Shown piece by piece: positions 46,001-56,000 of a stretch of 64,000 bases of DNA. The position numbers were made by a program, and so were the translations under genes. Location: assembly GCA_023434665.1 (NCBI GenBank), contig JAEYSM010000065.1, forward strand, positions 9,779 through 73,778, written 5' to 3'. The first letter of the stretch is position 1, and each line of letters starts with the position of its first letter. The stretch comes from Bacteroidota bacterium (lineage in GTDB: Bacteria; Bacteroidota; Bacteroidia; Bacteroidales; Lentimicrobiaceae). The notes beneath the pieces were generated by a model. The model was not told the origin of the DNA. It ran no database searches and saw only the letters and a list, made by a program, of their open reading frames with translations.

Positions 46001-47467
46001 ATGAGGAAGATAAACTTTTATATACTATGCACCCTATTGCTTTCGGCTGCATTCTTCTCATGCGTGAAAGAGGACGATATAGATCAGAGCCCTGACACAA
46101 GGCTGACATTTTCGTCAGATACTATTCTCTTTGATACTGTTTTCACTACGGTAGGGTCGGCTACACAGGTATTCAAAATATATAATCCTTCGAATAAGAA
46201 AGTCGTAATCAGTTCAATCAGTCTTGGAAAAGGAAGTAATTCACCCTACACTTTTAATGTGGACGGGATAGTGTCGTCTGAAATCCGCGACCTGGAACTG
46301 ATGGGAAAGGACAGTGCCTTTGTATTTGTGAAAGTCACTATAGACCCAAACAATGAAAATGCACCGCTCATTCATCAGGACAGCCTGGTGTTTTATACCA
46401 ACAATAACCGTCAGGATGTTAAGCTGATAGCTTGGGGACAGGATGCTTACTTCTATAACAGGGCATTAATTGCGTCCGACTATGTGTTCGAAAACGACAA
46501 GCCCCATGTAATTTACAATTACCTGATCGTTGACTCCCTGATGACCCTTGAGATACAGGCAGGTGCACGTGTTCATATGCATGCAGGAGCAATGCTGATA
46601 GTCTATACCAGCGCATCACTCAAGATCACGGGAACTGCCGAACAACCGGTGATTATTGAAGGCGATCGGCTTGAAGATTACTATAAGGACATCCCGGGGC
46701 AATGGGACCGCATCTGGCTTTATCCTGGAAGTGTTGACAATGAGATTGATTATGCAATAATCCGTAATGGCGAAACAGGTATTCAGGTTGATACCCTTGG
46801 CAACTCCGTGAATCCAACCCTCCGTATAAAGAACTCGATGATTTATAATATGACAGGCATTGGATTGCTGGCACAGGGAACCAGTATAGAAGCGGCCAAT
46901 TGTGTGATTGCTAATTGCGGATCTTACGCCGTTGCCCTGACACTCGGTGGTAATTATGATTTCAGGCATTGCACTATTGGTAACTATTGGCGAAACTTTC
47001 AGCGCTTATCAGGACTGGCACTCAACAATTACTACATCGATGTGAACGACAATGAACAACTTCGTCCTCTCGAAAATGCCTATTTCGGAAACTGTCTTAT
47101 CTATGGGGAAACAAGGGATGAACTGACACTGGATAAAGCGGCCGGAAGTGCAGCATTCAATTACACATTTGATCACTGCATCATAAAGACCGAACTCAAT
47201 GTGAGCAATTCGGCCAACTTCATCAACACAACCCGAAATGTCGAGCCCTGGTTCAGAGATCCATACAAAGCGGAATTTCAACCTGATAGCACCTTATCAT
47301 CGGTTATAAATAAAGGATCCCCTGATGTGGTAACCCATGCTCTTTTTGACATTACAAAGGATATTGACCAGAACAGTCGCATATCTGATGAAGCACCAGA
47401 TGTAGGAGCTTATGAATTCATACTGCCTGAACCAGGCCGAAAAAAAAGTTTCAGGTTTATTCCTTAA
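46001..47467 (+). CDS. Lipoprotein with parallel beta-helix-like repeat region
   Basis: A 488-residue lipoprotein: signal peptide MRKINFYILCTLLLSAAFFSC with Cys21 as lipid site. Residues ~30-150 form a beta-sandwich (FTTVGSATQVFKIYNPSNKKVVIS). The remainder has short strands with repeated turns (YAIIRNGETGIQV, NSMIYNMTGIGLLA, NCVIANCGSYAVAL) typical of right-handed parallel beta-helices or choice-of-anchor Q proteins. It is probably on the outer-membrane surface, acting on or binding polysaccharide, but no active site can be pinned down. Start chosen at 46001 over an ATG 21 bp upstream. Confidence 0.82.
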   Translation: MRKINFYILCTLLLSAAFFSCVKEDDIDQSPDTRLTFSSDTILFDTVFTTVGSATQVFKIYNPSNKKVVISSISLGKGSNSPYTFNVDGIVSSEIRDLELMGKDSAFVFVKVTIDPNNENAPLIHQDSLVFYTNNNRQDVKLIAWGQDAYFYNRALIASDYVFENDKPHVIYNYLIVDSLMTLEIQAGARVHMHAGAMLIVYTSASLKITGTAEQPVIIEGDRLEDYYKDIPGQWDRIWLYPGSVDNEIDYAIIRNGETGIQVDTLGNSVNPTLRIKNSMIYNMTGIGLLAQGTSIEAANCVIANCGSYAVALTLGGNYDFRHCTIGNYWRNFQRLSGLALNNYYIDVNDNEQLRPLENAYFGNCLIYGETRDELTLDKAAGSAAFNYTFDHCIIKTELNVSNSANFINTTRNVEPWFRDPYKAEFQPDSTLSSVINKGSPDVVTHALFDITKDIDQNSRISDEAPDVGAYEFILPEPGRKKSFRFIP

Positions 47468-47497
47468 TAAAAATCCCGTTCCTTAATAAAAATCCCG
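47460..47497 (+). repeat. 19-bp perfect tandem duplication
   Basis: TTCCTTAATAAAAATCCCG is present twice in direct tandem (47460-47478, 47479-47497). The first copy contains the stop codon of the lipoprotein gene. Convergent with sucD. Confidence 0.95.
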
Positions 47498-47529
47498 GAA
47501 TACACTTTCTTCCCGAAGTATTACGGAGT

Positions 47530-48414
47530 TTAGCCTGTGACTTTTACATTTACCAACGAAAGCATTGCTGAGCCTATCTCTGCAGGAGAGTCGACCACAT
47601 GCACACCGCATTCCCTGAGAATTACCTTTTTTGCTTCAGCAGTATCGGCCTTACCACCAACAATGGCACCGGCATGTCCCATGGTACGTCCTTTTGGTGC
47701 GGTAGCTCCTGCAATAAAACTAACCACAGGTTTAGTCCCGTGTTCCTTAATCCAGTATGCAGCATCGGCTTCCATTGAACCACCGATTTCGCCAATCATT
47801 ACTATACCTTTGGTTTCGTCATCCGCCATCAGCAATTCAACTGCATCGCGTGTGGTGGTGCCAATCACAGGATCGCCACCAATTCCAATGGCAGTAGATT
47901 GTCCCAACCCTGCTTTTGTCAGCTGGTCAACGGCTTCATAGGTCAACGTTCCTGAGCGACTCACAATTCCAATGACTCCCTTCTGATGAATAAAACCGGG
48001 CATAATACCCACTTTAGCCTCGCCTGGAGTGATAATACCCGGACAATTCGGGCCTATCAGCCTGCAGCTTTTATCCTTAAGATAGTCCTTTGCCCTCATC
48101 ATATCCCTTACAGGAATACCTTCGGTGATACAGACAATAACTTTAATTCCTGCATCGGCCGCTTCCATAATGGCATCAGCCGCAAATGCGGGAGGAACAA
48201 AAATTATTGAAACATTGGCTCCTGTCTCTTTTACAGCTTCCGACACCATATTAAACACCGGTTTGTCCAGATGAACTGTGCCTCCTTTGCCTGGTGTAGT
48301 GCCGCCCACAACATTAGTACCATACTCAATCATTTGCTGTGCATGAAAGGTGCCTTCATTACCCGTGAAGCCCTGAACAAGAACTTTTGAATCTTTGTTG
48401 ACCAGAATACTCAT
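47530..48414 (-). CDS. sucD: Succinyl-CoA synthetase (ADP-forming) subunit alpha
   Basis: A 294-residue alpha subunit that carries the CoA site (GFTGNEGTFHAQQMIEYGT) and the phospho-His (in RTMGHAGAIVGG) for the succinyl-CoA to succinate step. Also visible: IGPNCPGIITPGEAKVGIMP and GDPVIGTT. The partner sucC is not adjacent in the window, so beta must be encoded elsewhere. The gene is a single minus-strand gene, divergent from mnmE across a 122-bp gap. Confidence 0.96.
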   Translation of the reverse strand: MSILVNKDSKVLVQGFTGNEGTFHAQQMIEYGTNVVGGTTPGKGGTVHLDKPVFNMVSEAVKETGANVSIIFVPPAFAADAIMEAADAGIKVIVCITEGIPVRDMMRAKDYLKDKSCRLIGPNCPGIITPGEAKVGIMPGFIHQKGVIGIVSRSGTLTYEAVDQLTKAGLGQSTAIGIGGDPVIGTTTRDAVELLMADDETKGIVMIGEIGGSMEADAAYWIKEHGTKPVVSFIAGATAPKGRTMGHAGAIVGGKADTAEAKKVILRECGVHVVDSPAEIGSAMLSLVNVKVTG

Positions 48415-48463
48415 AGAATGTTTACTTTAGAAATATTTTCAAACCCTAACAATCAAAAATCGT

Positions 48464-48471
48464 TAAATTTG
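48464..48471 (+). promoter_or_regulatory. Candidate -7 promoter element for mnmE
   Basis: TAAATTTG, exact TAnnTTTG match, 66 bp upstream of the mnmE ATG (48537). No TTG at -33 spacing. Confidence 0.4.
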
Positions 48472-48536
48472 TTCATTGAATGATGAGATTTCGGTCATTT
48501 TTATTAAGAACCAAATCTTTTAAACACCCTTACACC

Positions 48537-49940
48537 ATGAACCTGAGCTACTTATCTTCAAATGAAACAATCTGCGCCATATCCACGGCAAAAGGCATGG
48601 GCGCCATTGCAGTCATCAGGCTATCGGGGCAGGATGCTATCCGAATTACTTCAGGTATCTTCAGACCGGTCACCGTAAAGGAAAACGCCTCGGAACCTAC
48701 AGTCCAAATGGCACAGTTCGGACGGATATATGAAAGCGATGAACTGATCGACGAAGTAGTAGTGACCACCTTTCGCCAGCCGCACAGTTACACCGGTCAG
48801 GATGTGGTCGAAATATCATGTCATGGGTCTGTCTTCATCCAGCAAAAAATACTTGAATTGCTTATCAGTAAAGGAGCCCGGCTTGCACAACCTGGTGAAT
48901 TCACGTTCAGGGCATTCATGAATGAAAAAATGGACCTTTCACAGGCTGAAGCTGTCGCCGACCTTGTAGCCTCCACTTCCGAAACCTCTCATAAAATGGC
49001 ACTCCAGCAAATGAGAGGCGGTTTCTCTTCACGAATCGGAGAACTCAGGGCACGACTGGTGCACTTTGCTTCACTCATAGAACTTGAGCTCGATTTCAGT
49101 GAAGAAGATGTTGAATTCGCCAATCGCGATGAATTACTGCAGCTGTTAAAAAACATCCAGACCGAAATTGATCTCCTTAAATCATCATTTGCCCTGGGTA
49201 ACGTGATGAAACATGGCATTCCTGTGGCAATAGCCGGCAAACCCAATGTAGGTAAATCAACACTGCTCAATGCCCTTCTGAATGAGGAAAAAGCACTCGT
49301 ATCTGAAATCCCCGGTACCACCCGCGATGCCATTGAAGATACCATTAATATGAATGGTGTGAATTTCAGGTTCATTGATACAGCGGGGCTGAGGAATACC
49401 GAAGATACCGTGGAAACCATGGGCATCGGAAGAACTTACGAGAAAATGAACCAGGCATGGATCGTACTCTATGTTTTCGACATTAACGAAACTACTGAAG
49501 AAGAGATAGACGAAGCCATTGCCGAAATCAGGCAGCAACTCGATGATCCAAAGAAAACCATTATCCCAATAGCCAATAAAACCGACATGCTACTCGAAGC
49601 TCCCCATAGCTTTCAGCATCTCGTCGAGCTCGACACCCTCTTTATTTCAGCTAAAAGAAATGAGAATATTAACCTTATAACCGAGCGACTCCTCGAAACA
49701 GTACAGGTGAACGAGATTGACGATCAGACCATCGTTTATAATCTGAGGCATTTCGAGGCTCTCGAAAAAGCAGGGAAGTCGATAATTGCCATCACCGAAG
49801 GATTCATCAATAACGTCCCTTCGGACCTGGTCGCCATCGACATCAAACAGGCACTCCATCACCTGGGTACCATTACAGGAGAAGTGACCAATGAAGAGAT
49901 TCTGGGCAACATCTTCAGTAAGTTCTGTATCGGGAAATAG
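48537..49940 (+). CDS. mnmE: tRNA uridine-5-carboxymethylaminomethyl synthesis GTPase MnmE
   Basis: A 467-residue GTPase that, with MnmG, modifies the wobble U34 of certain tRNAs. The N-terminal tetrahydrofolate-binding domain (ETICAISTAKGMGAIAVIRLSG) is followed by the G domain with P-loop GKPNVGKSTLLN, the EIPGTTRD switch, DTAG and NKTD. The C-terminus ends in the functional Cys of FCIGK. The upstream in-frame ATG at 48480 adds 19 residues of poor similarity, so 48537 is preferred. It is the last intact housekeeping gene before the mosaic region. Confidence 0.95.
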   Translation: MNLSYLSSNETICAISTAKGMGAIAVIRLSGQDAIRITSGIFRPVTVKENASEPTVQMAQFGRIYESDELIDEVVVTTFRQPHSYTGQDVVEISCHGSVFIQQKILELLISKGARLAQPGEFTFRAFMNEKMDLSQAEAVADLVASTSETSHKMALQQMRGGFSSRIGELRARLVHFASLIELELDFSEEDVEFANRDELLQLLKNIQTEIDLLKSSFALGNVMKHGIPVAIAGKPNVGKSTLLNALLNEEKALVSEIPGTTRDAIEDTINMNGVNFRFIDTAGLRNTEDTVETMGIGRTYEKMNQAWIVLYVFDINETTEEEIDEAIAEIRQQLDDPKKTIIPIANKTDMLLEAPHSFQHLVELDTLFISAKRNENINLITERLLETVQVNEIDDQTIVYNLRHFEALEKAGKSIIAITEGFINNVPSDLVAIDIKQALHHLGTITGEVTNEEILGNIFSKFCIGK

Positions 49941-49980
49941 ATATGTTTCAGCCAGTACAGTGTTAATACAGAGAAGCTGT

Positions 49981-50166
49981 TAATTCGAACCTAAACACTT
50001 TGTTACTTACAGTATTATTGTTCTTATCGGTCATCCTGACAATGTAAACACCTGCTGGCCAATTTGAAACATCAAATATGGCAGCACTGCCGGCAATTTG
50101 TTTTTCAAGCACAACTTTGCCCTGAAGGTCACATACAATTACATCAGAAACAATTCCGGTAAGCTT
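49981..50166 (-). pseudogene. 3' remnant of a T9SS cargo gene (sorting tail)
   Basis: On the minus strand this encodes KLTGIVSDVIVCDLQGKVV ... FDVSNWPAGVYIVRM ... VSNKVFRFELN, a C-terminal T9SS type A tail ending at the TAA (49981-49983). Its upstream end stops abruptly at an AAGCTT site (50161-50166), so the cargo part and the YPNP start of the tail are missing. Frame and strand match the Omp28-like fragment beyond the next AAGCTT: joining the two sites gives continuous reading, so both pieces probably come from one gene. Confidence 0.7.
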
Positions 50167-50714
50167 CCTGTACCCAATGGAGGAAATGAAGGCGAAGTTT
50201 ATTCGGTTACACCTGATGGTTCCTTAATGACAGGACGTGTGTTTTCAGAAAATTGGACTAACTGCTATGCCTGTGTCTGGGAAAATGGTGAACTCATTGA
50301 TGTGAATCATGCAGAAGTTGACCGCTTGGGCGAAAATGCCACTTTTAATGAGATAAACGAAATTTCCGCTGATGGCAGCACTATACTGGGATGCTTGAAT
50401 TATGCCGTTTTACCTAATCGAACTGCCTTTATTATAAAAGATGGCGAATATCGTGAATTTGGCGACTGGGTTTATGATCCGGAACAGGGCGGTAATGAAT
50501 ACAATTTTTATGATGTACTTTCACTTAGTCCTAATGGTAAATGGATAACCGGTGATATTTACTATGTTGCAGAAGAATGGGTTAACGAATATTTCTGTCC
50601 TTTCCGTTACGATGTAGAAAATGATGTAGTGGAATTATTTACAAATGATAGTGAAGTTGCATCCTTTGCAGCTGATGATAATGGTAACTTATCCGGTGCA
50701 ACTCCATTAAGCTT
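50161..50714 (+). pseudogene. Internal gene fragment with HAF-like repeats, bounded by AAGCTT sites
   Basis: An open reading frame on the plus strand between two AAGCTT sites (50161-50166 and 50709-50714), encoding about 184 residues of a secreted-type beta-repeat protein. Repeats include VYSVTPDGSLMTG, INEISADGSTILG and VLSLSPNGKWITGD, the 'extracellular repeat / HAF' pattern. It has no start, no signal peptide and no natural end; the ORF only continues into unrelated flanking DNA. It splits a minus-strand gene. Confidence 0.6.
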
Positions 50715-51398
50715 TCCAATCCGGTCAGCTCGTATACTATAACCTACTGTATCTCCGGCAGCGACATTTGAAGGGACACTGCCGACCATTCCGTTATATC
50801 CTCCCAGCAATGTCCTTCCAACATGGTTGTATGCAATCATATTGGCTGGTATCTCTCCGGGTAAAAGTTCAAATCCACCCATTGAGCCGTGACCTCCACC
50901 GCTATAAATATTGTTTTGATTGTACTGTGGTGCCGGCCCGGTTACTCCATCTTCGGTAACGATGGCAGCCAACCTGTAATCTCCGGTTGCAGCGCTGAAA
51001 AATGTGGCTTTCACCCTGGCTGTTAATTCGCGCGATACGGAATTGAAACTTGTAGAAACTTCCACGTCGGCCTTGGGTGTATTGGAAAATGCATTGGCAA
51101 CATGGCCAAACCAGTCCTCAGGAAGGGCTCCCTGTTCGCCCCTGTCAATATTTGCTGAGGGAGCACCAGAGAGTCCACATTCCGTAACATATTCGGTGTT
51201 TTCCATCGGATCATATGCATGAATGGCAACACCAATAATATTGGGATGAGTGGTTATCAGAGAATCCATAAAATATGTTCCCCTGGGACATCACTGGCAC
51301 CAGGTGCCGGTGAATTCTTCAACTAAAACATGTTTGGTCTGTGCCTGGGATACCACTGCAGCAACCATCATCAAAAAGAGAGTAGTGTACTTTTTCAT
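50709..51398 (-). pseudogene. Omp28-related outer-membrane protein, broken
   Basis: Start at 51398: MKKYTTLFLMMVAAVVSQAQ signal peptide, then a thioredoxin-like block EEFTGTWCQ, an in-frame TGA (51291-51293, codon 36), and in the same frame CPRGTYFMDSLITTHPNIIG. The TGA occupies the Trp position of the family's WCQWCP motif. The reading continues (AIVTEDGVTGPAPQYNQNN, VAYNHV-like NHVGRTLLGGY) to an AAGCTT at 50709, after which it runs into unrelated DNA. Omp28 proteins are Bacteroidetes surface lipid- or matrix-associated proteins of unclear role. A TAATTTTG promoter box lies 25 bp upstream. Confidence 0.8.
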
Positions 51399-51422
51399 TT
51401 ACTTTTTTTTGGTTTACAAGTC

Positions 51423-51430
51423 CAAAATTA
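51423..51430 (-). promoter_or_regulatory. Candidate -7 promoter element for the Omp28-like gene
   Basis: TAATTTTG on the minus strand, exact TAnnTTTG match, 25 bp before the ATG. Confidence 0.4.
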
Positions 51431-51661
51431 ATATAGTTTTTTATATACAGTTAACCTATTAAAATTATTTTTTATGTTTAACATGTATATTGTGCTATAT
51501 AACACATTGTCAGGATATTAACTAATAAAATAATCAGGTAACCTTATCCCCAAAAGACTAAAATTCATAAACCTTTGAAGGCCCCTATAAATAATCAGAA
51601 GTAAGTTAAAGAATTTCCTGCCTGGCCAGGGTTGGTCATGTTTTGATCCGTTCAAAAACTG

Positions 51662-52201
51662 GTATTCTTTGATTACCGCAAATCACTAGAGAGAGCCGGG
51701 CCGAATAAAGTGCTAAGTAATTACGAGGGATACTTGCAAACAGATGGATACACAGCCTATAATGATTTAAAAAACAAGTACAATATCATTCAACTTGCCT
51801 GCATGGCACATGCAAGGCGAAAGTTCGGGCATGCATTGGAAAATGATAGAGCTCTTGCTGATCAGGCACTAAAAATGATTGGCAGACTATACGATATTGA
51901 GCGTCATGCGGCAGATGCAGAACTTGACTTTGATCAGATAAAAGAACTCAGACTTGCAAGGGCCATACCCATACTGGATGAAATGAAGATCTGGATGGAC
52001 AAAAAGATTATGCAAGTAAAGCCAAAGAGCGCCATTGGACTTGCCTTTGCATATACTCTTAAGCTCTGGACGCGATTAATCCGTTACACAGAAGATGGGC
52101 GACTAAAAATTGATAACAACCTGATAGAAAACAGCATCAGACCTATTGCACTTGGCAGAAAAAACTATCTCTTTGTCTGCCCTCATGAATCAGCACAGAC
52201 A
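51662..52201 (+). mobile_element. IS66-family transposase fragment (3' half)
   Basis: Encodes the C-terminal part of an IS66 TnpC-like DDE transposase: FDYRKSLERAGPNKVL, YLQTDGYTAYNDL (second catalytic Asp), ACMAHARRKFGHAL, and the Glu block DNNLIENSIRPIALGRKNYLF. The first catalytic Asp and the N-terminal zinc region are missing. The family's usual end (HEAAQR...) decays at HESAQT, where an RHS gene fragment on the opposite strand begins. No terminal inverted repeats seen. Inactive remnant. Confidence 0.85.
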
Positions 52202-52205
52202 TTAT

Positions 52206-52502
52206 TAAACCTACACCCAAAGGTGCACCAAGAACTGTTGAAATTGCAGCCACTCCACCTGCCCATTGTACAGCGCCTCCAGTCATTAAGGCAACACCTT
52301 TTACAATATCCCATGGTTTATTGCCATCTGGATCAATAAATCTCAATGGATTATTTACACTGAAATTGTATGGTGTCCACCTCCTATATTGTTCGGCCAT
52401 TGGATCCAAAATCGACCATCTTGCAATGATAGGGTCAAAAAATCTCGCCCCGAAGTCATACCAGTTCAACCAAAACTCATCCTGAAACATTTTCCCATTA
52501 AA
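52206..52502 (-). pseudogene. RHS-repeat core fragment
   Basis: On the minus strand, FNGKMFQDEFWLNWYDFGARFFDPIIARWSILDP...SVNNPLRFIDPDG (in outline) is the RHS repeat-associated core that precedes the variable toxin end of RHS/polymorphic-toxin proteins. About 40 residues of tail (WDIVKGVALMTGGAVQWAGG) follow before the frame runs into the IS66 fragment. Upstream RHS repeats are absent. Remnant only. Confidence 0.8.
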
Positions 52503-53056
52503 GAGGAAACCAGGTTAAAAAACTAATTCCTATAGAACTGTGAAACTGTCTTCTTAAATTTCTTACCTTAGTAAGCTATATGCAGTTTGCCGAATGATTA
52601 CGGGTCAGCAAGTACATCGAATTTAAGCAGATCCCCTTATTATTGTCAGAATAATAAGACCATAATGGAATGTTGTCGTTAATGGAATAGAAACAAGCAT
52701 AATCCTCTTGATTGGTTTAGCTGGATAATAGTTTCTTTTATAGTTAAATGATACAACTGACCTTTGCAAATATAGGCCTTGACGTCAATGTTAAGCTTGA
52801 AAATTCTGTTCAAGCAGGTTGTATTCTTCCATGATTGTTAACACTCGCTGCAATATAACATATTACGATATATCTATGTTAAAAATAATATTTTTTTTTG
52901 CTAAGTATGTTGCAGATAAAAAATATTTTGTACTTTTTCCCAACTTTTCTGTTCTAGCATTGCTATTAGTTCTAAATTGATACTTGATTTGATTCTATTT
53001 TAATTAAGGTGACCATTTTTGGTAAATTAATATAGTTTTAACCTAAAATTCAAATC
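52503..53056. other. Gene-free stretch between RHS fragment and S8 gene
   Basis: About 550 bp, AT-rich, no plausible ORF. An AAGCTT site lies at 52793-52798. The last 60 bp presumably contain the promoter of the S8 gene, but no clear TAnnTTTG match is present. Confidence 0.5.
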
Positions 53057-56000
53057 ATGAAAAAACTAATTCTACTGCTGTTCTTTACAGCTTTTTCGTT
53101 AAACGTCTTCTGTCAGACAATTTATCAGGTAGGAGGACATACTTTAAAGTACTATAATGGTGGCTGGACAGAAATTATTGATGGTGATGAAATCAATTTG
53201 CTAACAAATCTTGTAATTCTTAAATTCGATCAGTCACTTGCCCAACGAGATATTGATCTTTTGGCAAAAACTTATGATATCAGACAAATATACTCTAATG
53301 CAAGAGGGTTTTATACTTTTGATGTATCTGGCAGTAACTATGTATCTCTATTAACAAGTCTTTTTGCTGATCACTCTGTTGTATCGGTAGAGTTGAATCA
53401 TAAGATACAACTAATGACACCTCCAAATGATAGTTATGACTTGATTTATGAGCTTGTAAACTATTGTGGATTTCCAAACCTCCTATGGCCATATAATTAT
53501 ACCGAACTTTTTGATGCTTGGGAATTATCTACAGGAAATCCTTCCATTACTGTTGCAATTATTGATAATGGCTTATACGTAGATCATGAAGATCTTACTC
53601 AGGGACCTGATAATTACTCAAATATTTGGGTTAATCTTATTGAAAAAAATGGTGTAACAGGAACAGATGATGATGGTAATGGGAAAATCGATGATTTTTT
53701 TGGATGGGATTTCATCGACGATGATAATTCAGTCATGCATGATCATTTCGTAGATGGGCATGGAACCAGAATTGCTGGTATTATAGGAGCAAAAACCAAC
53801 AATGAAATTGGGGTTTACGGTATAGCTGGTGGATCAGGAAATGAAGGGATTAAATTAATGGGGTTAAAAGTATCTGGCAGCGGATATATTCAAAGTGCTG
53901 CCGTTTCTCAAGCCATTGATTATGCTGTAGAAAATGGAGCGAGGATTATAAATATGTCTTTTGGAGGTAATACGAATTACCCTAGCTGAGAAAGTTCCAT
54001 AGAATATGCTTATTCAGAAAATGTAATTTTAGTCGCCTCAGCGGGTAATTATCAATGTGACAGCCAGAATGGATGTATTATGTACCCAGCTAAATATGAT
54101 GAAGTTATTGCAGTTGGAGCAACTACCGCAAATTTTTACACACTTGGTGCAACAGAAGCAAGATGGAATCCAGTTGGGGAATTCGAGTCCGCAAAGGGTC
54201 CTGAACTGGAAATTATGGCACCAGGTGTAGCTTTCACCACAGATTATTCGGAAAATCCTTACAATGTTTATCACTCAGAGTATGACTTTTCTGGTACAAC
54301 ATGTATCGGTTCAAATCCAGTTGTTGGTACATCTAAAGCATCTGCATTTGTAACTGGAGTCATAGCACTAATGGTATCTGCTAATCCTTGTCTAACAAAC
54401 GATGATGTAAGGGATATTCTTATGAATTCCAATGATAAAATTGGTGGACCTTATGATCCAAATGGTCATTCAGATTATATGGGCTATGGAAGAATAAATG
54501 CCAGAGCAGCTTTAGAAGCATCACTTTCAGGTTCCTTAACATCAATCACTTCAAATACAACTTGGAATACAAATAGAACCTTATATTATAATGTTGAAAT
54601 TGAAAGCGGTGCAACTTTAACAATTCAGAACTGTACTGTTTTAGCAAGTCAGCTTGTTAAAATAATTGTCAAACCTGGTGGAAAACTAATTATCGATAAT
54701 TCAACCATTACAAGCTTATGTGATCATCAGTGGCAGGGTATTGAAGTTTGGGGAAATCATTTACAACATCAATGGCCATACAATGGTACATCCTATTATC
54801 AAGGATATGTTAAGATTGATCATTCAACAATTAGTAATGCAATTTGTGCATTTAACTTATGGAAACCAGGTGATTATACTAAAACAGGAGGTATCTTAAT
54901 TGCAGATGCTTCTTACTTTACAAACAATACTCAATCAATTCGGGCTTTAAATTATAAAAATTTCCATCCTGTGACATTAGCAGAAATGGATTACCAGGCA
55001 ATAATAGATGATTGTAAATTTGAAATTAAATCTGATTATAATGGTGACTACCGCTTTTATAAACACGTGGATCTTGCTAGAGTTAGAGGTGTTCGTTTTA
55101 AAGGATCTGATTTCAGCCTTTCTCCTACTGCTCCAAATGTCGATAATTACAATCATGGTATTGCAGCTTATGATGCCGGCTTTTCAGCAAATGCTGTTTG
55201 CAGGAGCACTCAAATCCCATGTCCGGAGGCTGACTATGATAAATGTACTTTTAGCGGTTTTCATCATGCAATAAGTGCCAATAACATTAGTACTAGCAAT
55301 ACTTTCTATGTGAATAGAGCTGTTTTTGACAATAACGTAATTGGTATCCAAACTAATTTAGTTAAGAACTTTATTGTCGTAAATAGCTTATTTGGCATAG
55401 GAAGCACTACTCGTCCTGACTGCTCATACGGCATTTACATGGAAGGTTCAACTGGTTTTAGTATTGAAGAGAACACGTTTAATAAAAAGACTGGCGCATT
55501 GTGTAATAATACTGTAGGGATATTTACTAGATCAACCAGAGGTATTGATGATATATATAAAAATGACTTTAATGGCCTTACTTCTGGAAATTATGCTAAA
55601 GAATACAATTATATGACAAACTACTGGACAGGTTTAGAATTCTTATGCAATGAAAATACAGGTAACGTTTCTGATTTTTATGTTGAATACATGCCTCTAG
55701 TTGATGGCGATGCTATTCAGGCTCAGCAAGGAACACGCTACTCAGCTGCTGGTAACACTTTTTCACCTAATGCAACATGGCATTTTTATAATGGGGGTGA
55801 TTATCTAGTTGGATATTATTATAGAAATGTTTCGAATGAAATTCCCGATATCAATAAGATTTACGGAGTGACACGTGAATTAGCTACTGTGCAATCGGCA
55901 GATTTTTGTGTATCTCATTACGGTACAGGAGATCCTAAAGAAAAGATTCTATTAAATGATGAAGAGAGGCTGCAAGAAGAATATAACTTTGCTACAGCTT

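Noticed and set aside
53987..53989. TGA as selenocysteine or reassigned to Trp
   Set aside because: No Cys-equivalent position or hairpin for selenocysteine; TGA is a normal stop for several intact genes in the window.
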